Assembly: GCF_004360145.1 (NCBI RefSeq)
Contig: NZ_ML178712.1
Coordinates: 124,001-188,000 of the forward strand
Direction: 5' to 3'
From: Aliiroseovarius marinus
GTDB taxonomy: Bacteria > Pseudomonadota > Alphaproteobacteria > Rhodobacterales > Rhodobacteraceae
Length of the DNA: 64,000 nucleotides
A program made the translations under genes and the position numbers. A model generated the notes under the pieces. The model was given only the letters and a program-made list of their open reading frames with translations. It made no database searches and was not told the origin of the DNA. Below are positions 52,080 to 61,205 of this stretch, in pieces (the first letter of the stretch is position 1; every line of letters begins with the position of its first letter).

Positions 52080-52874
52080 ATGGAATGTGAAATCCTGATC
52101 CGCCTGAGCAGCTTTCTGGTGCTCTTTACTGTCTTCGCACTGGCCGAAGCACTTGCGCCACGTCGCACACGCGTGCAGCCGCGCGCGGGCCGCTGGTTCA
52201 CCAACCTGACACTCGTTGCCATCGACAGCCTGACGCTGCGCCTGATGAGCCTGCTGCTTCCGCTTCTGGCTGTAGGGGCCGCAATCGACGCGGCACGCGC
52301 GGGCTGGGGGCTGTTCAATGTCGTCACCCTGCCTGTTGGCCTCGAGGTGCTGGCCGCTTTCCTGATTCTCGACTTCGCAATCTGGGCGCAACATGTGGCC
52401 TTCCACAAAGTGCCTATGCTGTGGCGCTTGCACCGCGTGCACCATGCAGACCGGGACTTTGACGTCTCAACCGCGCTACGCTTCCATCCCATTGAAATCG
52501 CCGCGTCCATGCTGATCAAAATCGGGCTGGTCTATCTGATCGGCGCGCCAGCAATTGCGGTCATCCTGTTCGAGGTCGTTCTGAACGGATCCGCCATGTT
52601 CAACCACGCAAATTGGCGCCTACCGTTGGCGTTGGATCGCGTCATAAGACTTGTTCTTGTTACACCTGACATGCATCGTGTGCATCATTCGGTGCACCGC
52701 CACGAGACGGACAGCAACTATGGATTCTGTCTGTCGATCTGGGATCGGTGGTTTGGCACCTATACCGCCCAACCGCAGGACGGGCATGACGACATGGTGA
52801 TTGGACTGGAATGGCAGGACGACAAACCGATGAAGCTGGGCTGGAGCCTGATGCTGCCGTTTCGACGGAAATAG
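52080..52874 (+). CDS. Sterol desaturase/fatty acid hydroxylase family protein
   Basis: A 264-residue membrane-bound diiron oxygenase of the FA_hydroxylase superfamily. Four helices precede the histidine clusters. These clusters are HVAFHKVPMLWRLHRVHH, FHPIE in the middle, and MHRVHHSVHRHETDSNYG. Together they provide the eight-His pattern for the iron pair. Substrates in the family range from lipids to carotenoids and sphingoid bases; which one applies is unknown. It starts 52 bases after argB. The frame of the next gene begins inside it. Confidence 0.9.
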   Translation: MECEILIRLSSFLVLFTVFALAEALAPRRTRVQPRAGRWFTNLTLVAIDSLTLRLMSLLLPLLAVGAAIDAARAGWGLFNVVTLPVGLEVLAAFLILDFAIWAQHVAFHKVPMLWRLHRVHHADRDFDVSTALRFHPIEIAASMLIKIGLVYLIGAPAIAVILFEVVLNGSAMFNHANWRLPLALDRVIRLVLVTPDMHRVHHSVHRHETDSNYGFCLSIWDRWFGTYTAQPQDGHDDMVIGLEWQDDKPMKLGWSLMLPFRRK

Positions 52875-53488
52875 ACCACACGGCCGAGGCCCGCGCGGTT
52901 CATCTGGATGTCTTCGGCATGTTGCACGAAGGGGACGAGACCATCCTGCTTCTTGGCCCACACGAGCCGGGGTTCTGGGCCGCGTACACCAATACAAGCG
53001 AAGCCTGTGACGGCGCTGCGGACCCGATTGATCGCTGGTCGAAACGGGTCATTGGCGCCCTCGCCCAACGCTGGGGCGGTGTGGCGGAGTTTCCGTCAGA
53101 CGGTCCGCCCTATCCTCCGTTTCTGGCATGGGCGCGGGCCTCGAACCGGGCGTGGGATAGCCCGGTGGGGATGTTGGTACATGACACGGCGGGGCTGTGG
53201 GTCAGCTATCGTGGTGCGATCCGCCTGCCCTATGTGTTGGACCTGCCAGACACGGGTGCAAATCCCTGCCTGACCTGCGATGCCCCATGCCTGACGGCCT
53301 GCCCGGTGGATGCGCTTGGGTCCAGCGGTTACGACGTGCCCGCGTGCAAAACCCATCTTAACTCCGAGGATCGCGCGAGCTGCATGACGCAAGGTTGCGC
53401 GGTGCGGCGCACTTGTCCTGTAAGCCGAACCTATGGCAGGTTGCCCGAGCAATCAGCATTTCACATGAAAGCGTTTAATCCCACATGA
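52811..53488 (+). CDS. Ferredoxin-like protein with Cys motifs for two [4Fe-4S] sites
   Basis: A 225-residue protein. An N-terminal part with ARAVHLDVFGMLHEGDETILLLGPHEPGFW resembles the region preceding the Cys motifs in QueG-like proteins. The cysteine motif is PCLTCDAPCLTACPVDAL, then CKTHLNSEDRASCMTQGCAV and RRTCPVS. The start is uncertain: the ATG at 52811 lies within the end of the desaturase gene, and the next in-frame ATG at 52919 would cut the conserved N-terminus. It may deliver electrons to the neighbouring diiron desaturase, which is inference from position. The stop overlaps the sixA-like gene (ATGA). Confidence 0.75.
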   Translation: MAGRQTDEAGLEPDAAVSTEIDHTAEARAVHLDVFGMLHEGDETILLLGPHEPGFWAAYTNTSEACDGAADPIDRWSKRVIGALAQRWGGVAEFPSDGPPYPPFLAWARASNRAWDSPVGMLVHDTAGLWVSYRGAIRLPYVLDLPDTGANPCLTCDAPCLTACPVDALGSSGYDVPACKTHLNSEDRASCMTQGCAVRRTCPVSRTYGRLPEQSAFHMKAFNPT

Positions 53489-53988
53489 CCCTGACCTTGA
53501 TCCTGACCCGTCACGCAAAATCCAGCTGGAGCGACGCGGACCTTGATGACCATTCCCGTCCGCTGAACAAGCGGGGGCGTGCCTCGGCCAAGGCCATCGG
53601 GCGCTGGCTGGCTGATCGTGGACACGCCCCGGGCGAGGTTCTGTGTTCGGATGCCGCCCGCACGCGTGAAACTTGGGCACTGATTGCTGACCGCTTGGTG
53701 GGCGTGCCGCAGGCCGACTATCAATCCGAGCTGTATTTGGCAGATCCCGAGACCATGCTGGCCAAACTGCGCGGCGCATCGGAAGACACGGTGATGCTGG
53801 TCGCCCACAATCCCGGCTCAGCCTATATGGCGCGACGGTTGGCAGCCGAACCGCATCCGCATGAGAAATTTCACCACTATCCCACTGCGGCAACGTCCGT
53901 GATCGAATTTGATGCGGACAACTGGGCGGATGTGAATTGGGGCACGGGCCACGTGGTGGACTTCGTGGTCCCGCGCGAGCTGATCTGA
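53485..53988 (+). CDS. SixA-type histidine phosphatase family protein
   Basis: A 167-residue member of the histidine-phosphatase superfamily. The catalytic His is in ILTRHAKSSWS (RH signature), with VLCSDAARTRETW and the second catalytic His in VMLVAHNPGSAY. E. coli SixA removes phosphate from phosphohistidine proteins (NPr/ArcB). Other small family members act on metabolites, so the target is open. It is coupled to the ferredoxin gene by an ATGA overlap, ending the argB-to-sixA plus-strand run. Confidence 0.87.
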   Translation: MTLTLILTRHAKSSWSDADLDDHSRPLNKRGRASAKAIGRWLADRGHAPGEVLCSDAARTRETWALIADRLVGVPQADYQSELYLADPETMLAKLRGASEDTVMLVAHNPGSAYMARRLAAEPHPHEKFHHYPTAATSVIEFDADNWADVNWGTGHVVDFVVPRELI

Positions 53989-54008
53989 TCTGATCCGCCC
54001 CGCTGGGC

Positions 54009-54554
54009 TTAGTCCCCGTTCAAGGTCCGCTCGAACGGGACGCCCGCCTCATGGATCTTGTCCATCAAGGCACGGATGGAATAGCCGGTGTATTCGCGCA
54101 GTTGGATCGACGGGTGATCGTGGAAATGCACCCAGTATTCATTTTCGGCGGGGCCCTCTGAGCGATAATACGTAATGTGCTCGAGCTGCTTTATGGCAGA
54201 AAGCGGCACGTGGAAGCCCTGCTCTGGGCTATGGGCATGATCGGGCACCTGCCAGAGCAGATCATCCTGTGTCAGGCGAAACCGCCATTCCCCGGTCGTG
54301 CCCGCGGCGCGGCGCGCAAAGAAGATCAGCTTCGCTAAATGGTACAGCGCTGTGAGGATCAGGAAGAGGCCGAAGCCCCCCCACACGCCCCACGTCTCAA
54401 GCGCCTCGAAGGACAGGGCCCAGACCGCATCATCGGGCACAAGCCACAGCCCTAGTGCAAGAAAGAGGGCCGCAATCACCGGCACGACAATGATCCGTTC
54501 CAGATTACGTCTGGAGACAGATTTGCGGATGTCGAAAATCGGTTTTGCGGTCAT
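54009..54554 (-). CDS. Two-helix membrane protein, unknown
   Basis: A 181-residue protein with two membrane helices (IIVVPVIAALFLALGLWLV, residues about 21-39; VWGGFGLFLILTALYHLAKLIFFA, about 57-80) and a cytosolic C-terminal domain of about 100 residues. The domain reads FRLTQDDLLWQVPDHAHSPEQGF, VPLSAIKQLEH and YWVHFHDHPSIQLREYTGYSIRALMDKI. The domain looks like a small PH-like strand set; I do not recognise the family. It follows rpiB by 21 bases on the same strand, so the two are likely co-transcribed. Confidence 0.75.
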   Translation of the reverse strand: MTAKPIFDIRKSVSRRNLERIIVVPVIAALFLALGLWLVPDDAVWALSFEALETWGVWGGFGLFLILTALYHLAKLIFFARRAAGTTGEWRFRLTQDDLLWQVPDHAHSPEQGFHVPLSAIKQLEHITYYRSEGPAENEYWVHFHDHPSIQLREYTGYSIRALMDKIHEAGVPFERTLNGD

Positions 54555-54575
54555 GGGCGCCCTGCCCTCTGCTGA

Positions 54576-55025
54576 TTAGCCTTCGATGGCTTCCATCATG
54601 TCCACGCGGGTGGCGTGACGTCCACCCTCGAACTCGGCGTCAAGGAAGGCGTCGACGATGTGCAGGGCCAGATCCTGACCCACAACGCGCGCGCCGATGG
54701 ACAGCATGTTGGCGTTGTTGTGCTCGCGGATCATCCGGGCCGAAAACGCTTCCGAGCAGACGCCGCAACGGATGCCGTCCACGCGGTTGGCGGACATCAT
54801 AATGCCCTGTCCGGTGCCGCACAGGATAATGCCCAGCGCGCAATCGCCCGACGCCACTTTGCGGGCCGCGGCTTCGCCATGCTTGGGATAGTGGGTGCTT
54901 TCCGGGGTCATCGGGCCGATATCGACGGCTTCATAGCCCTTGGCAGCGATGTGGTCAGCGATGGTCTTGCGCAGCTCGATGGCGGCGTGGTCGCTGGAAA
55001 GGACGATGCGTTTGTTGGCAGTCAT
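54576..55025 (-). CDS. rpiB: Ribose-5-phosphate isomerase B
   Basis: A 149-residue LacAB/RpiB enzyme interconverting ribose-5-P and ribulose-5-P (some members act on allose-6-P). The signature IVLSSDHAAIELRKTIADHI, the VDIGP and HYPKHGEAAARKVASG blocks and the active-site LCGTGQGIMMSANRVDGIRCGVC are all present. The conserved EHNNANMLSIGARV segment is intact. The start at 55025 has AGGGA upstream and fits the family; a longer frame to 55232 crosses the bztD terminator and is rejected. Confidence 0.93.
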   Translation of the reverse strand: MTANKRIVLSSDHAAIELRKTIADHIAAKGYEAVDIGPMTPESTHYPKHGEAAARKVASGDCALGIILCGTGQGIMMSANRVDGIRCGVCSEAFSARMIREHNNANMLSIGARVVGQDLALHIVDAFLDAEFEGGRHATRVDMMEAIEG

Positions 55026-55088
55026 GGGTGCGTTCCCTATCTGTCGCAGTTTGGCTGGGTTCTGGCCCAGTTCTAGCAGACTGGCAAC

Positions 55089-55118
55089 AAAAAAGCCCCA
55101 CCAGAAGGCGGGGCTTTT
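55089..55118 (-). terminator. Intrinsic terminator after bztD
   Basis: On the minus strand AAAAGCCCCGCC-TTCTGG-TGGGGCTTTTTT gives a strong stem with one G-T pair and a run of six T. It lies 20 bases after the bztD stop and closes the transporter operon. The sequence would also work on the plus strand. Confidence 0.88.
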
Positions 55119-55137
55119 GAACTTCGTGTCAGAAAGA

Positions 55138-55923
55138 TCAGAGGATCTGGCTGAGGAACAGCTTGGTGCGTTCCGATTGCGGGTTGTTGAAGAACTCTTC
55201 CGGTTCGTTCTGTTCCACAATCTGGCCGGCATCCATGAAGATCACGCGGTTGGCGACCTCTTTCGCGAAGCCCATCTCGTGGGTCACGCACAGCATGGTC
55301 ATGCCTTCTTCGGCCAGTTCCACCATGGTCTCCAGCACTTCCTTGATCATCTCAGGGTCAAGCGCCGAGGTAGGTTCGTCGAACAGCATAATGCGCGGCA
55401 TCATGCACAGCGAGCGGGCAATCGCCACACGCTGCTGCTGACCACCCGACAACATGCCCGGATACTTGTGAGCCTGTTCCGGGATCTTCACCTTCTCAAG
55501 GAAGTGCATCGCGCGCTCTTCAGCCTCTTTTTTGGGCTCTTTGCGCACCCAGATGGGCGCCAGCGTGCAGTTTTCCAAGATGGTCAGGTGTGGGAAGAGG
55601 TTGAAGTGCTGGAACACCATCCCCACTTCCGAGCGCACTTTGTCGACGTTCTTCAGGTCCGAGGTCAGCTCGGTCCCGTCAACGATGATCTGACCTTCCT
55701 GGTGCTCTTCCAGACGGTTGATACAACGGATGAGCGTGGATTTACCCGAGCCCGACGGCCCCGCGATAACGATCCGTTCGCCCTGATAGACGGTCAGATC
55801 GATGTCGCGCAGCACGTGGAACGAGCCGTACCACTTGTTCATGTTGCGGATTTCAATTGCCACCTCGTCCGAGACGGCCATCTTGCTGCGATCAGCATGG
55901 TGATCGAAAGTAATCGAAGACAT
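55138..55923 (-). CDS. bztD: Amino-acid ABC transporter ATP-binding protein (BztD/AapP)
   Basis: A 261-residue ATPase powering uptake of glutamate, glutamine, aspartate or asparagine (Bzt) or general L-amino acids (Aap). Walker A is [15 protein letters not shown], the signature [15 protein letters not shown], Walker [13 protein letters not shown] and the switch His lies in VTHEMGFA. The Q-loop is [12 protein letters not shown]. An N-terminal extension of about 20 residues precedes the conserved [11 protein letters not shown]. It lies 12 bases after bztC and ends the operon before a strong terminator. Confidence 0.92.
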   Translation of the reverse strand: MSSITFDHHADRSKMAVSDEVAIEIRNMNKWYGSFHVLRDIDLTVYQGERIVIAGPSGSGKSTLIRCINRLEEHQEGQIIVDGTELTSDLKNVDKVRSEVGMVFQHFNLFPHLTILENCTLAPIWVRKEPKKEAEERAMHFLEKVKIPEQAHKYPGMLSGGQQQRVAIARSLCMMPRIMLFDEPTSALDPEMIKEVLETMVELAEEGMTMLCVTHEMGFAKEVANRVIFMDAGQIVEQNEPEEFFNNPQSERTKLFLSQIL

Positions 55924-55935
55924 TTAGTCTCTCCT

Positions 55936-57219
55936 TTAACGGTGGTCCGTGCGAAGCCGACGCTCCAGCCACTGCGAATATTGTGAAATGCCATAACAGA
56001 CGACGAAGAACAGGAGCGCGGCAAAGCCCAGAAGCTCCCAATACACGCCGTTCCATTCCTGCGATGCCAGGATCGGGCCGCGGATCATACCGACCAGATC
56101 GAACATCGAAATCACCGAAACCAGCGTGGTGTCTTTGAACAGACCCACAGCGACGTTCACGATGCCTGGAATCGAAATCTTCAGTGCCTGAGGCAGGATG
56201 ATGAAGCGCATGGCCTGTGGGTAGTCCAACCCAAGGCTGTCTGCGGCTTCGTACTGTCCCTTTGGCAGCGCGGCCAAACCGCCCCGGATCACCTCGGCGA
56301 TATAAGCCGACGAGAATAGGGTGATCATGATGACCACGCGCAGGAACAGGTCCACGGTGGCATCTGGCGGGAAGAAGTAGGCCAACATCACGGATGCCAC
56401 GAACAGCAGCGTGATCAGCGGAACCCCACGAATAAATTCGATGAAGATCACGCAGACACCTTTGATCAACGGCATCGAGGACTGACGGCCCAGCGCCAAT
56501 GCGATCCCCAGCGGGATCGACAGCGACACACAGGTCACGCCCAGCATCAGGTTCAGCATGAACCCACCCAGATCGCGCGAAGCAACCGGGGTCAGCAACG
56601 GATTTTCGCTGGCCATCATGTCGACCAGATATCCACCGATGAACCACAGGACGAAGGCCGCAGCCACGCCGCCCAGCGCACCCAGTGCAAAGTTCGAGGC
56701 GCTGAAGCGTTCAAACACCAGATAGGCGCCCAGAATGCCGACGAATGCCGTCACGGGCACGCCAATCGGACCACCCCAGACCAGCCAGTAGGCAATAAAC
56801 GGGTAGATCGCGGTGAACAGCAAAAGCTTGCGTGGCAGGTCAAAGAACAGCACCGGAGCTGCCGCGAAGGCCAGCAGGACCAATGCAAGATTGGGGCGCC
56901 AGTACAGCTCGGTCGGGTATTTGAACCCATAGATCAGCTGGTTCCAGCGCTCGGTCAGGACCGAGAAGCAGCCACCGACATCGCCTTGCAGGACCTCGCG
57001 GCATTCCGACAGGCTGGATGTGGTCCAGACACCGCCAAAGAGCCACGGCAGGACGCCCGCCAGCACCAGATAGATCACATAGAAAGCGGCTATGGTCAGA
57101 AGCGCATTTGGCCAAGTCGAGAACAGGTTGGTCCGCAGCCATTTGACGATGCCGACCTCAGTCGCGGGCGGGGCCCGCTCGGGCAGCATTTCAGAGCGTA
57201 CAAAGGAAAGATCAGCCAT
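55936..57219 (-). CDS. bztC: Amino-acid ABC transporter permease (BztC/AapM)
   Basis: A 427-residue permease, longer than usual HisM/GlnP proteins because of an N-terminal extension with extra helices, as in BztC/AapM. The conserved C-terminal permease core is SIPLGIALALGRQSSMPLIKGVCVIFIEFIRGVPLI, with the EAA loop EAADSLGLDYPQAMRFIILPQALKISIPG. It starts 1 base after the end of bztB and is 12 bases before bztD. The two permeases form the heterodimeric channel. Confidence 0.9.
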   Translation of the reverse strand: MADLSFVRSEMLPERAPPATEVGIVKWLRTNLFSTWPNALLTIAAFYVIYLVLAGVLPWLFGGVWTTSSLSECREVLQGDVGGCFSVLTERWNQLIYGFKYPTELYWRPNLALVLLAFAAAPVLFFDLPRKLLLFTAIYPFIAYWLVWGGPIGVPVTAFVGILGAYLVFERFSASNFALGALGGVAAAFVLWFIGGYLVDMMASENPLLTPVASRDLGGFMLNLMLGVTCVSLSIPLGIALALGRQSSMPLIKGVCVIFIEFIRGVPLITLLFVASVMLAYFFPPDATVDLFLRVVIMITLFSSAYIAEVIRGGLAALPKGQYEAADSLGLDYPQAMRFIILPQALKISIPGIVNVAVGLFKDTTLVSVISMFDLVGMIRGPILASQEWNGVYWELLGFAALLFFVVCYGISQYSQWLERRLRTDHR

Positions 57220-57220
57220 A

Positions 57221-58453
57221 TTAACGCTCCTTCAGCTTTACGGATTTGTTGTAGAAGTTCATCCCGACTGAGATGAGCAACGAAATCGTCAGGTAGAAGG
57301 CCATCAGAAGCAGCACACACTCGATCGCGCGACCGGTCTGGTTCAGCGTGATGCCGCCCAAGGTGGCCGTCACATCGGCATAGCCAACCGCAATCGCCAA
57401 GGACGAGTTCTTGGTGATGTTCAGATAGTGCGAAATCAGCGGCGGAATGATCACCCGCAGTGCCTGAGGCAGAACCACAAGGTTCATCGTACGACGCGGA
57501 CGTAGGCCAAGGGCCCCTGCTGCTTCGGTCTGGCCTTTGCTGATCGCCTGAATACCTGCGCGGACGTTCTCTGCGATGAATGCGCCGGTGTAGATCGACA
57601 GGGCGAACCACAGGGCAATCAGGGCACCACCGACTTTGATGCCGCCTTTGAAGTTAAAGCCCTTCAGCTCTGGGATCTCCCAGGCCAGGCCCATCACCAG
57701 CAGCAGCAGACCGACGGGCACAACCCATAGACCCAGCGTGAAATACCAAGTGGTCGGGCGTACACCGGACTGTTCCTGCACGCCGGTCGCCCAATGCGCC
57801 ACCCGGCGGGTGGCAAACAGGCTACCAGCTAAAACGGCCAGCACCAGCACCCAGTTCAAGAACGGGTTGGCAAAGAACGGCGAGGTAAAGTACGGGCCGG
57901 GCGTATACACGCCGCGGTTCGTGAAGGCGAACATATCCAGCAACATCGTGGCTTCGGGCGTGTCCCCCCGGAAAGCGCGCGGTGCGGGCATCACGGCCGT
58001 CATGATCGTAAAGATGATGATGATCCAGATCAGCACCGGGATGTTGCGGAAGATCTCGACATAGACGGACATCAGCTTGGAAACCAACCAGTTGTTGGAC
58101 AAGCGTAAGACGCCGGCGACGACGCCGAAGATGGTGGCCGTTACACAGGCGAGAAACGACACAAGCAGAGTGTTCAGGATCCCGACGATAGCGGCGCGTG
58201 AGTGGGACGACTGGCTGTCGTATTCCACAAGGCGCTGACTGATGTCATAGCCCGCCGGATCGCCTAGGAAGCCGAAAGAAATGTTCAGACCGGCAGTCCG
58301 CAAGTTCTGGAGAAGGTTGTTGCCGAGGTACCAAATCGCCAGCGCAAGCACGATGGCAGCGATGGCCTGGTAGGTCAGCGAACGATATCTCGTATCGTTG
58401 AACAGCATGGATAGCCGGAATTGCCCCCGGTGAGGGTCGGTCATAGATGTCAT
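57221..58453 (-). CDS. bztB: Amino-acid ABC transporter permease (BztB/AapQ)
   Basis: Partner permease (about 410 residues) with eight or so helices. The core SYLACVTATIFGVVAGVLRLS-like region (LVSFLACVTATIFGVVAG) and the EAA loop EAAGALGLRPRRTMNLVVLPQALRVIIPPL are clear. Three in-frame ATGs at 58462, 58453 and 58444 compete. The middle one has CGGGGA at about the right distance (8 bases) and is chosen. It follows bztA after a strong hairpin terminator, so its expression depends on read-through or on an unseen promoter. Confidence 0.88.
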   Translation of the reverse strand: MTSMTDPHRGQFRLSMLFNDTRYRSLTYQAIAAIVLALAIWYLGNNLLQNLRTAGLNISFGFLGDPAGYDISQRLVEYDSQSSHSRAAIVGILNTLLVSFLACVTATIFGVVAGVLRLSNNWLVSKLMSVYVEIFRNIPVLIWIIIIFTIMTAVMPAPRAFRGDTPEATMLLDMFAFTNRGVYTPGPYFTSPFFANPFLNWVLVLAVLAGSLFATRRVAHWATGVQEQSGVRPTTWYFTLGLWVVPVGLLLLVMGLAWEIPELKGFNFKGGIKVGGALIALWFALSIYTGAFIAENVRAGIQAISKGQTEAAGALGLRPRRTMNLVVLPQALRVIIPPLISHYLNITKNSSLAIAVGYADVTATLGGITLNQTGRAIECVLLLMAFYLTISLLISVGMNFYNKSVKLKER

Positions 58454-58530
58454 GTGATACATCCCCGTTGCCCTTGGCGTTTATTCTTGAGGGGCGGCTT
58501 GGGCCGCGGTGCCAAGGTGCGTTCAGATGG

Positions 58531-58563
58531 AAAAAAAAGGGCGTGGAGTATCCACGCCCTTTT
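58531..58563 (-). terminator. Strong hairpin terminator between bztA and bztB
   Basis: A perfect 13-bp stem (AAAAGGGCGTGGA with its complement), a 3-base loop and, on the minus strand, a run of eight T. It sits 11 bases after the bztA stop, inside the operon. It is expected to make the binding-protein mRNA the main product, with partial read-through into the permease genes. Confidence 0.88.
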
Positions 58564-58573
58564 CATAAGTGTC

Positions 58574-59602
58574 TTAGCGGAAGGGCGGAGCGTACAGCAG
58601 GCCGCCTTCGGTCCACTGTGCGTTCAGGCCGCGTGCCAGAGCGATCGGCGTATCTTCACCGATGTTCTTAGCAAACAGTTCGCCATAGTTGCCGCCCGCC
58701 ATGATGGCGCGCTTGGCCCACTCGGCGTCCAGACCCAGCATCTCGCCCAGGGTGCCTTCGGTGCCCAGCAGACGGTTGATTTCCGGGTTTGCACCAGCCG
58801 ATGCGCCCAGTTCACCGATGTTGGCCGAGGTCACGCCCAGCTCTTCGGCTGCGATCAATGCGTTCAGAGTCCAGCGAACGATGTCACCCCACTCGTTGTC
58901 GCCGTGACGGACCAGCGGGCCCAGCGGCTCTTTCGAGATGATCTCGGGCAGCAGAACGTGTGCCGACGGATCTTCAAAGGTCGCGCGCGTTGCGGCCAGA
59001 CCCGAAGCGTCGGTGGTGTACACGTCACATGCACCTGCCAGATACTGCTGCTGAGCTTCAGCGTTGGTTTCGATCGGAACCGGCTCATAGCTCATGTCGT
59101 TGGCACGGAAGAAGTCGGCCAGGTTCAGCTCGGTGGTGGTGCCGGTCTGGATACAAACGGTTGCGCCGTCCAGTTCCTTGGCCGAGGTCGCGCCAAGATC
59201 CTTGGCAACCATGAAGCCTTGGCCGTCATAGTAGTTTACACCAACGAATTCGAACTTCAGGTCGACATCGCGCGAGAAGGTCCAGGTGGTGTTACGGGCC
59301 AGCATGTCGATCTCACCCGAAGCAAGCGCAGTGAAGCGGGTCTTGCCGGTGGTCGGTACGAATTCAACAGCGTTTGCATCGCCCAGTACGGCGGCAGCGA
59401 CAGCACGGCATACGCCTACGTCAAAGCCATTCCACTGACCGTTTGCATCCGGAGCAGCAAAGCCAACCAGACCCGTGGTCACGCCACAGTTCAGTTTGCC
59501 GCGCTCTTTGATCTGATCAACTGTCGAAGCGTCCTGAGCAACAGCAGCGCTTGCGGCGATGCTGGCAACAGTCAGTGCGCCTAGAAAAGCGGATTTCTTC
59601 AT
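58574..59602 (-). CDS. bztA: Amino-acid ABC transporter substrate-binding protein (BztA/AapJ)
   Basis: A 342-residue periplasmic binding protein with a Sec signal peptide (MKKSAFLGALTVASIAASAAVA, then QDAST). Conserved binding elements are VGFAAPDANGQWNGFDVGVCRAVAAAVLG and SGEIDMLARNTTWTFSRD. The family of BztA/AapJ binds acidic amino acids and their amides or general L-amino acids. GAGGTAAAT precedes the ATG. It is the first gene of bztABCD. The upstream 206 bases to the ATP12 gene hold its promoter, not identifiable with certainty. Confidence 0.93.
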   Translation of the reverse strand: MKKSAFLGALTVASIAASAAVAQDASTVDQIKERGKLNCGVTTGLVGFAAPDANGQWNGFDVGVCRAVAAAVLGDANAVEFVPTTGKTRFTALASGEIDMLARNTTWTFSRDVDLKFEFVGVNYYDGQGFMVAKDLGATSAKELDGATVCIQTGTTTELNLADFFRANDMSYEPVPIETNAEAQQQYLAGACDVYTTDASGLAATRATFEDPSAHVLLPEIISKEPLGPLVRHGDNEWGDIVRWTLNALIAAEELGVTSANIGELGASAGANPEINRLLGTEGTLGEMLGLDAEWAKRAIMAGGNYGELFAKNIGEDTPIALARGLNAQWTEGGLLYAPPFR

Positions 59603-59739
59603 ATTTACCTCTTCCTGAGTTTGCCCATTTTAGGGCTTTATTAGCGAACGTTAGCGCCCGCAGTGAGTGATGCAGAAGGTTGTTTCCCCTTCAACTGCGT
59701 CAGATTTTGAAAGGATTGATCATATTTCGTCAAGGGCAA

Positions 59740-59756
59740 CATCGCGAATAGCGATG
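59740..59756. other. Small hairpin between bztA and the ATP12 gene
   Basis: CATCGC-GAATA-GCGATG is a 6-bp stem in the 206-base gap between bztA and the ATP12 gene, which share the minus strand. It may mark the end of the upstream operon; no T-run follows on the minus strand. Confidence 0.3.
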
Positions 59757-59808
59757 CTTAACCTAGGGGAAAGTAAGAATATTAGGCGTACCTAACGCTT
59801 TGGTTGCA

Positions 59809-60525
59809 TTAAGTTTCGCCGCCGATTGCTGAAAAAAACCATGCTGCAAGGGCAAAATCCTTGGCTTTCTTTTCAACCATTTCCTGAGCTTCTTCGTCCT
59901 TGCCCCACAATTCTTCCTGCCAAAGCTCGTCAAGGCGCGACAATTGCCATGCTGCATCTGCATCCAAACGCCTTTGTGTTATGGCGAAAGCCAAGATCAG
60001 CGAGCCGCTCATCGACACGAGATCGTGAAAGGCGGTCAATTGGAACGGTGAAAATTCGTGAACCAAATCCGTCAGTTTCTGAACAGAATGCGCATCCTGC
60101 GCCTGATGCATCACGCCCGCGACCGGTTTTAGCCGCACATCGAGAGAATCGACCGCCCAGTCAAGAATCGGATCCCATTTCTCGGCCTGCCGTTCGACCA
60201 GTTCCTGCGGCGAGGTGGCGCGGTAACACAGAAGGTCGCTGTCGCCATAGGCTGCCAACATGTCGGCGATGGCGGCGTGTTGCACACGGACTTTGTCGAT
60301 GGCCGAGTTACACATGCGGGTTACGGGCATGGTGTTGGGGTCGACGGCGTCCTCTTGCGCGTCCCATTCAGCGGCCATTGCCTCGGCCAATGCGCGCGAC
60401 GGCACAACCAGCGGGGACTTCGCGGGCGTCTTCACCGCGCGCCCATCCAGCAGCACCTGAAAGCCGCCGTCAGCCTCGCCGATCGAGGTTTCTTTCCAGA
60501 ACCGTTTTGCTGCCCAACCGCTCAT
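59809..60525 (-). CDS. ATP12-family F1-ATPase assembly chaperone
   Basis: A 238-residue ATP12-like protein, the alphaproteobacterial counterpart of the mitochondrial chaperone that helps the F1 alpha subunit assemble. Features are KRFWKETSIGEADGGFQVLLDGRAVKTPAKSPLVVPS at the N-terminus, EDAVDPNTMPVTRMCNSAIDKV and LLCYRATSPQELVERQAEKWDPIL. It starts at 60525 with an ATGA overlap to the HAD gene; this is the standard pairing. The upstream in-frame ATG at 60537 lacks the coupling advantage. Confidence 0.9.
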   Translation of the reverse strand: MSGWAAKRFWKETSIGEADGGFQVLLDGRAVKTPAKSPLVVPSRALAEAMAAEWDAQEDAVDPNTMPVTRMCNSAIDKVRVQHAAIADMLAAYGDSDLLCYRATSPQELVERQAEKWDPILDWAVDSLDVRLKPVAGVMHQAQDAHSVQKLTDLVHEFSPFQLTAFHDLVSMSGSLILAFAITQRRLDADAAWQLSRLDELWQEELWGKDEEAQEMVEKKAKDFALAAWFFSAIGGET

Positions 60526-61205
60526 GCTGTCCCCCAAAGTTTGTCCAGCGCTGCGGGCAAATCCGCAAACGCATCAATCAGAATGTCCGCACCGGCCGCG
60601 ATCAGCCGTTCGCGCGGGTGATAGCCCCAGGTCACGCCAATGGTACGAAATCCTGCCGCCTTGCCCATTTCCATATCAAAGCTCGTATCGCCAATCATCA
60701 CCGCCTGCGCGGCCTCGGCCCCGGTCTCGGACAGGGCGCGCTTTAGCATCGAGGGGTGTGGCTTCGATGGGTGATCGTCCGCCGTCTGGTGCGTCACGAA
60801 AAACTTGCGCAGATCATGCGCGTCATAGGCGTGATCCAATCCGCGCCGCGCCTTGCCGGTGGCAACCCCCAACAACACCTCATCACGCGGGTGCAGCGCC
60901 TCAAGCGCTTCGCGGGCACCAGGATACATCGGCGCTGCGGCCTCGCCCCCTTTTTCGGCGCGCAGCTTGATGAACATATCTTTGTACTGTTGCGCCGCGA
61001 TATCGACGTCACGCTCGGACATGTCAGGCACCAGCCGCGCAATGGCGTCGTGCAGGGACAGCCCAACAATCGAGAGCACCTCATCGCGGGTCGGCAGCGC
61101 CACACCCATTTCACCAAAGGCACGGTTCATCGCCTCGACAATGAAATCCTGACTGTCGATCAGCGTCCCGTCGACATCAAACACGGCAAGCTTCAGGGTG
61201 GTCAT
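60522..61205 (-). CDS. HAD-superfamily phosphatase (phosphoglycolate phosphatase-like)
   Basis: A 227-residue HAD hydrolase of subfamily IA with a helical cap. Motif I is VFDVDGTLIDS (nucleophile Asp9), the motif II Thr is in VLLGVATGKA, Lys is in DHPSKPHP and motif IV is MIGDTSFDMEM. It resembles phosphoglycolate phosphatase-like enzymes, but the substrate is not determined by sequence. It sits between rluC and the ATP12 gene, with adjacent or overlapping junctions (ATGA with ATP12). Confidence 0.87.
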   Translation of the reverse strand: MTTLKLAVFDVDGTLIDSQDFIVEAMNRAFGEMGVALPTRDEVLSIVGLSLHDAIARLVPDMSERDVDIAAQQYKDMFIKLRAEKGGEAAAPMYPGAREALEALHPRDEVLLGVATGKARRGLDHAYDAHDLRKFFVTHQTADDHPSKPHPSMLKRALSETGAEAAQAVMIGDTSFDMEMGKAAGFRTIGVTWGYHPRERLIAAGADILIDAFADLPAALDKLWGTA

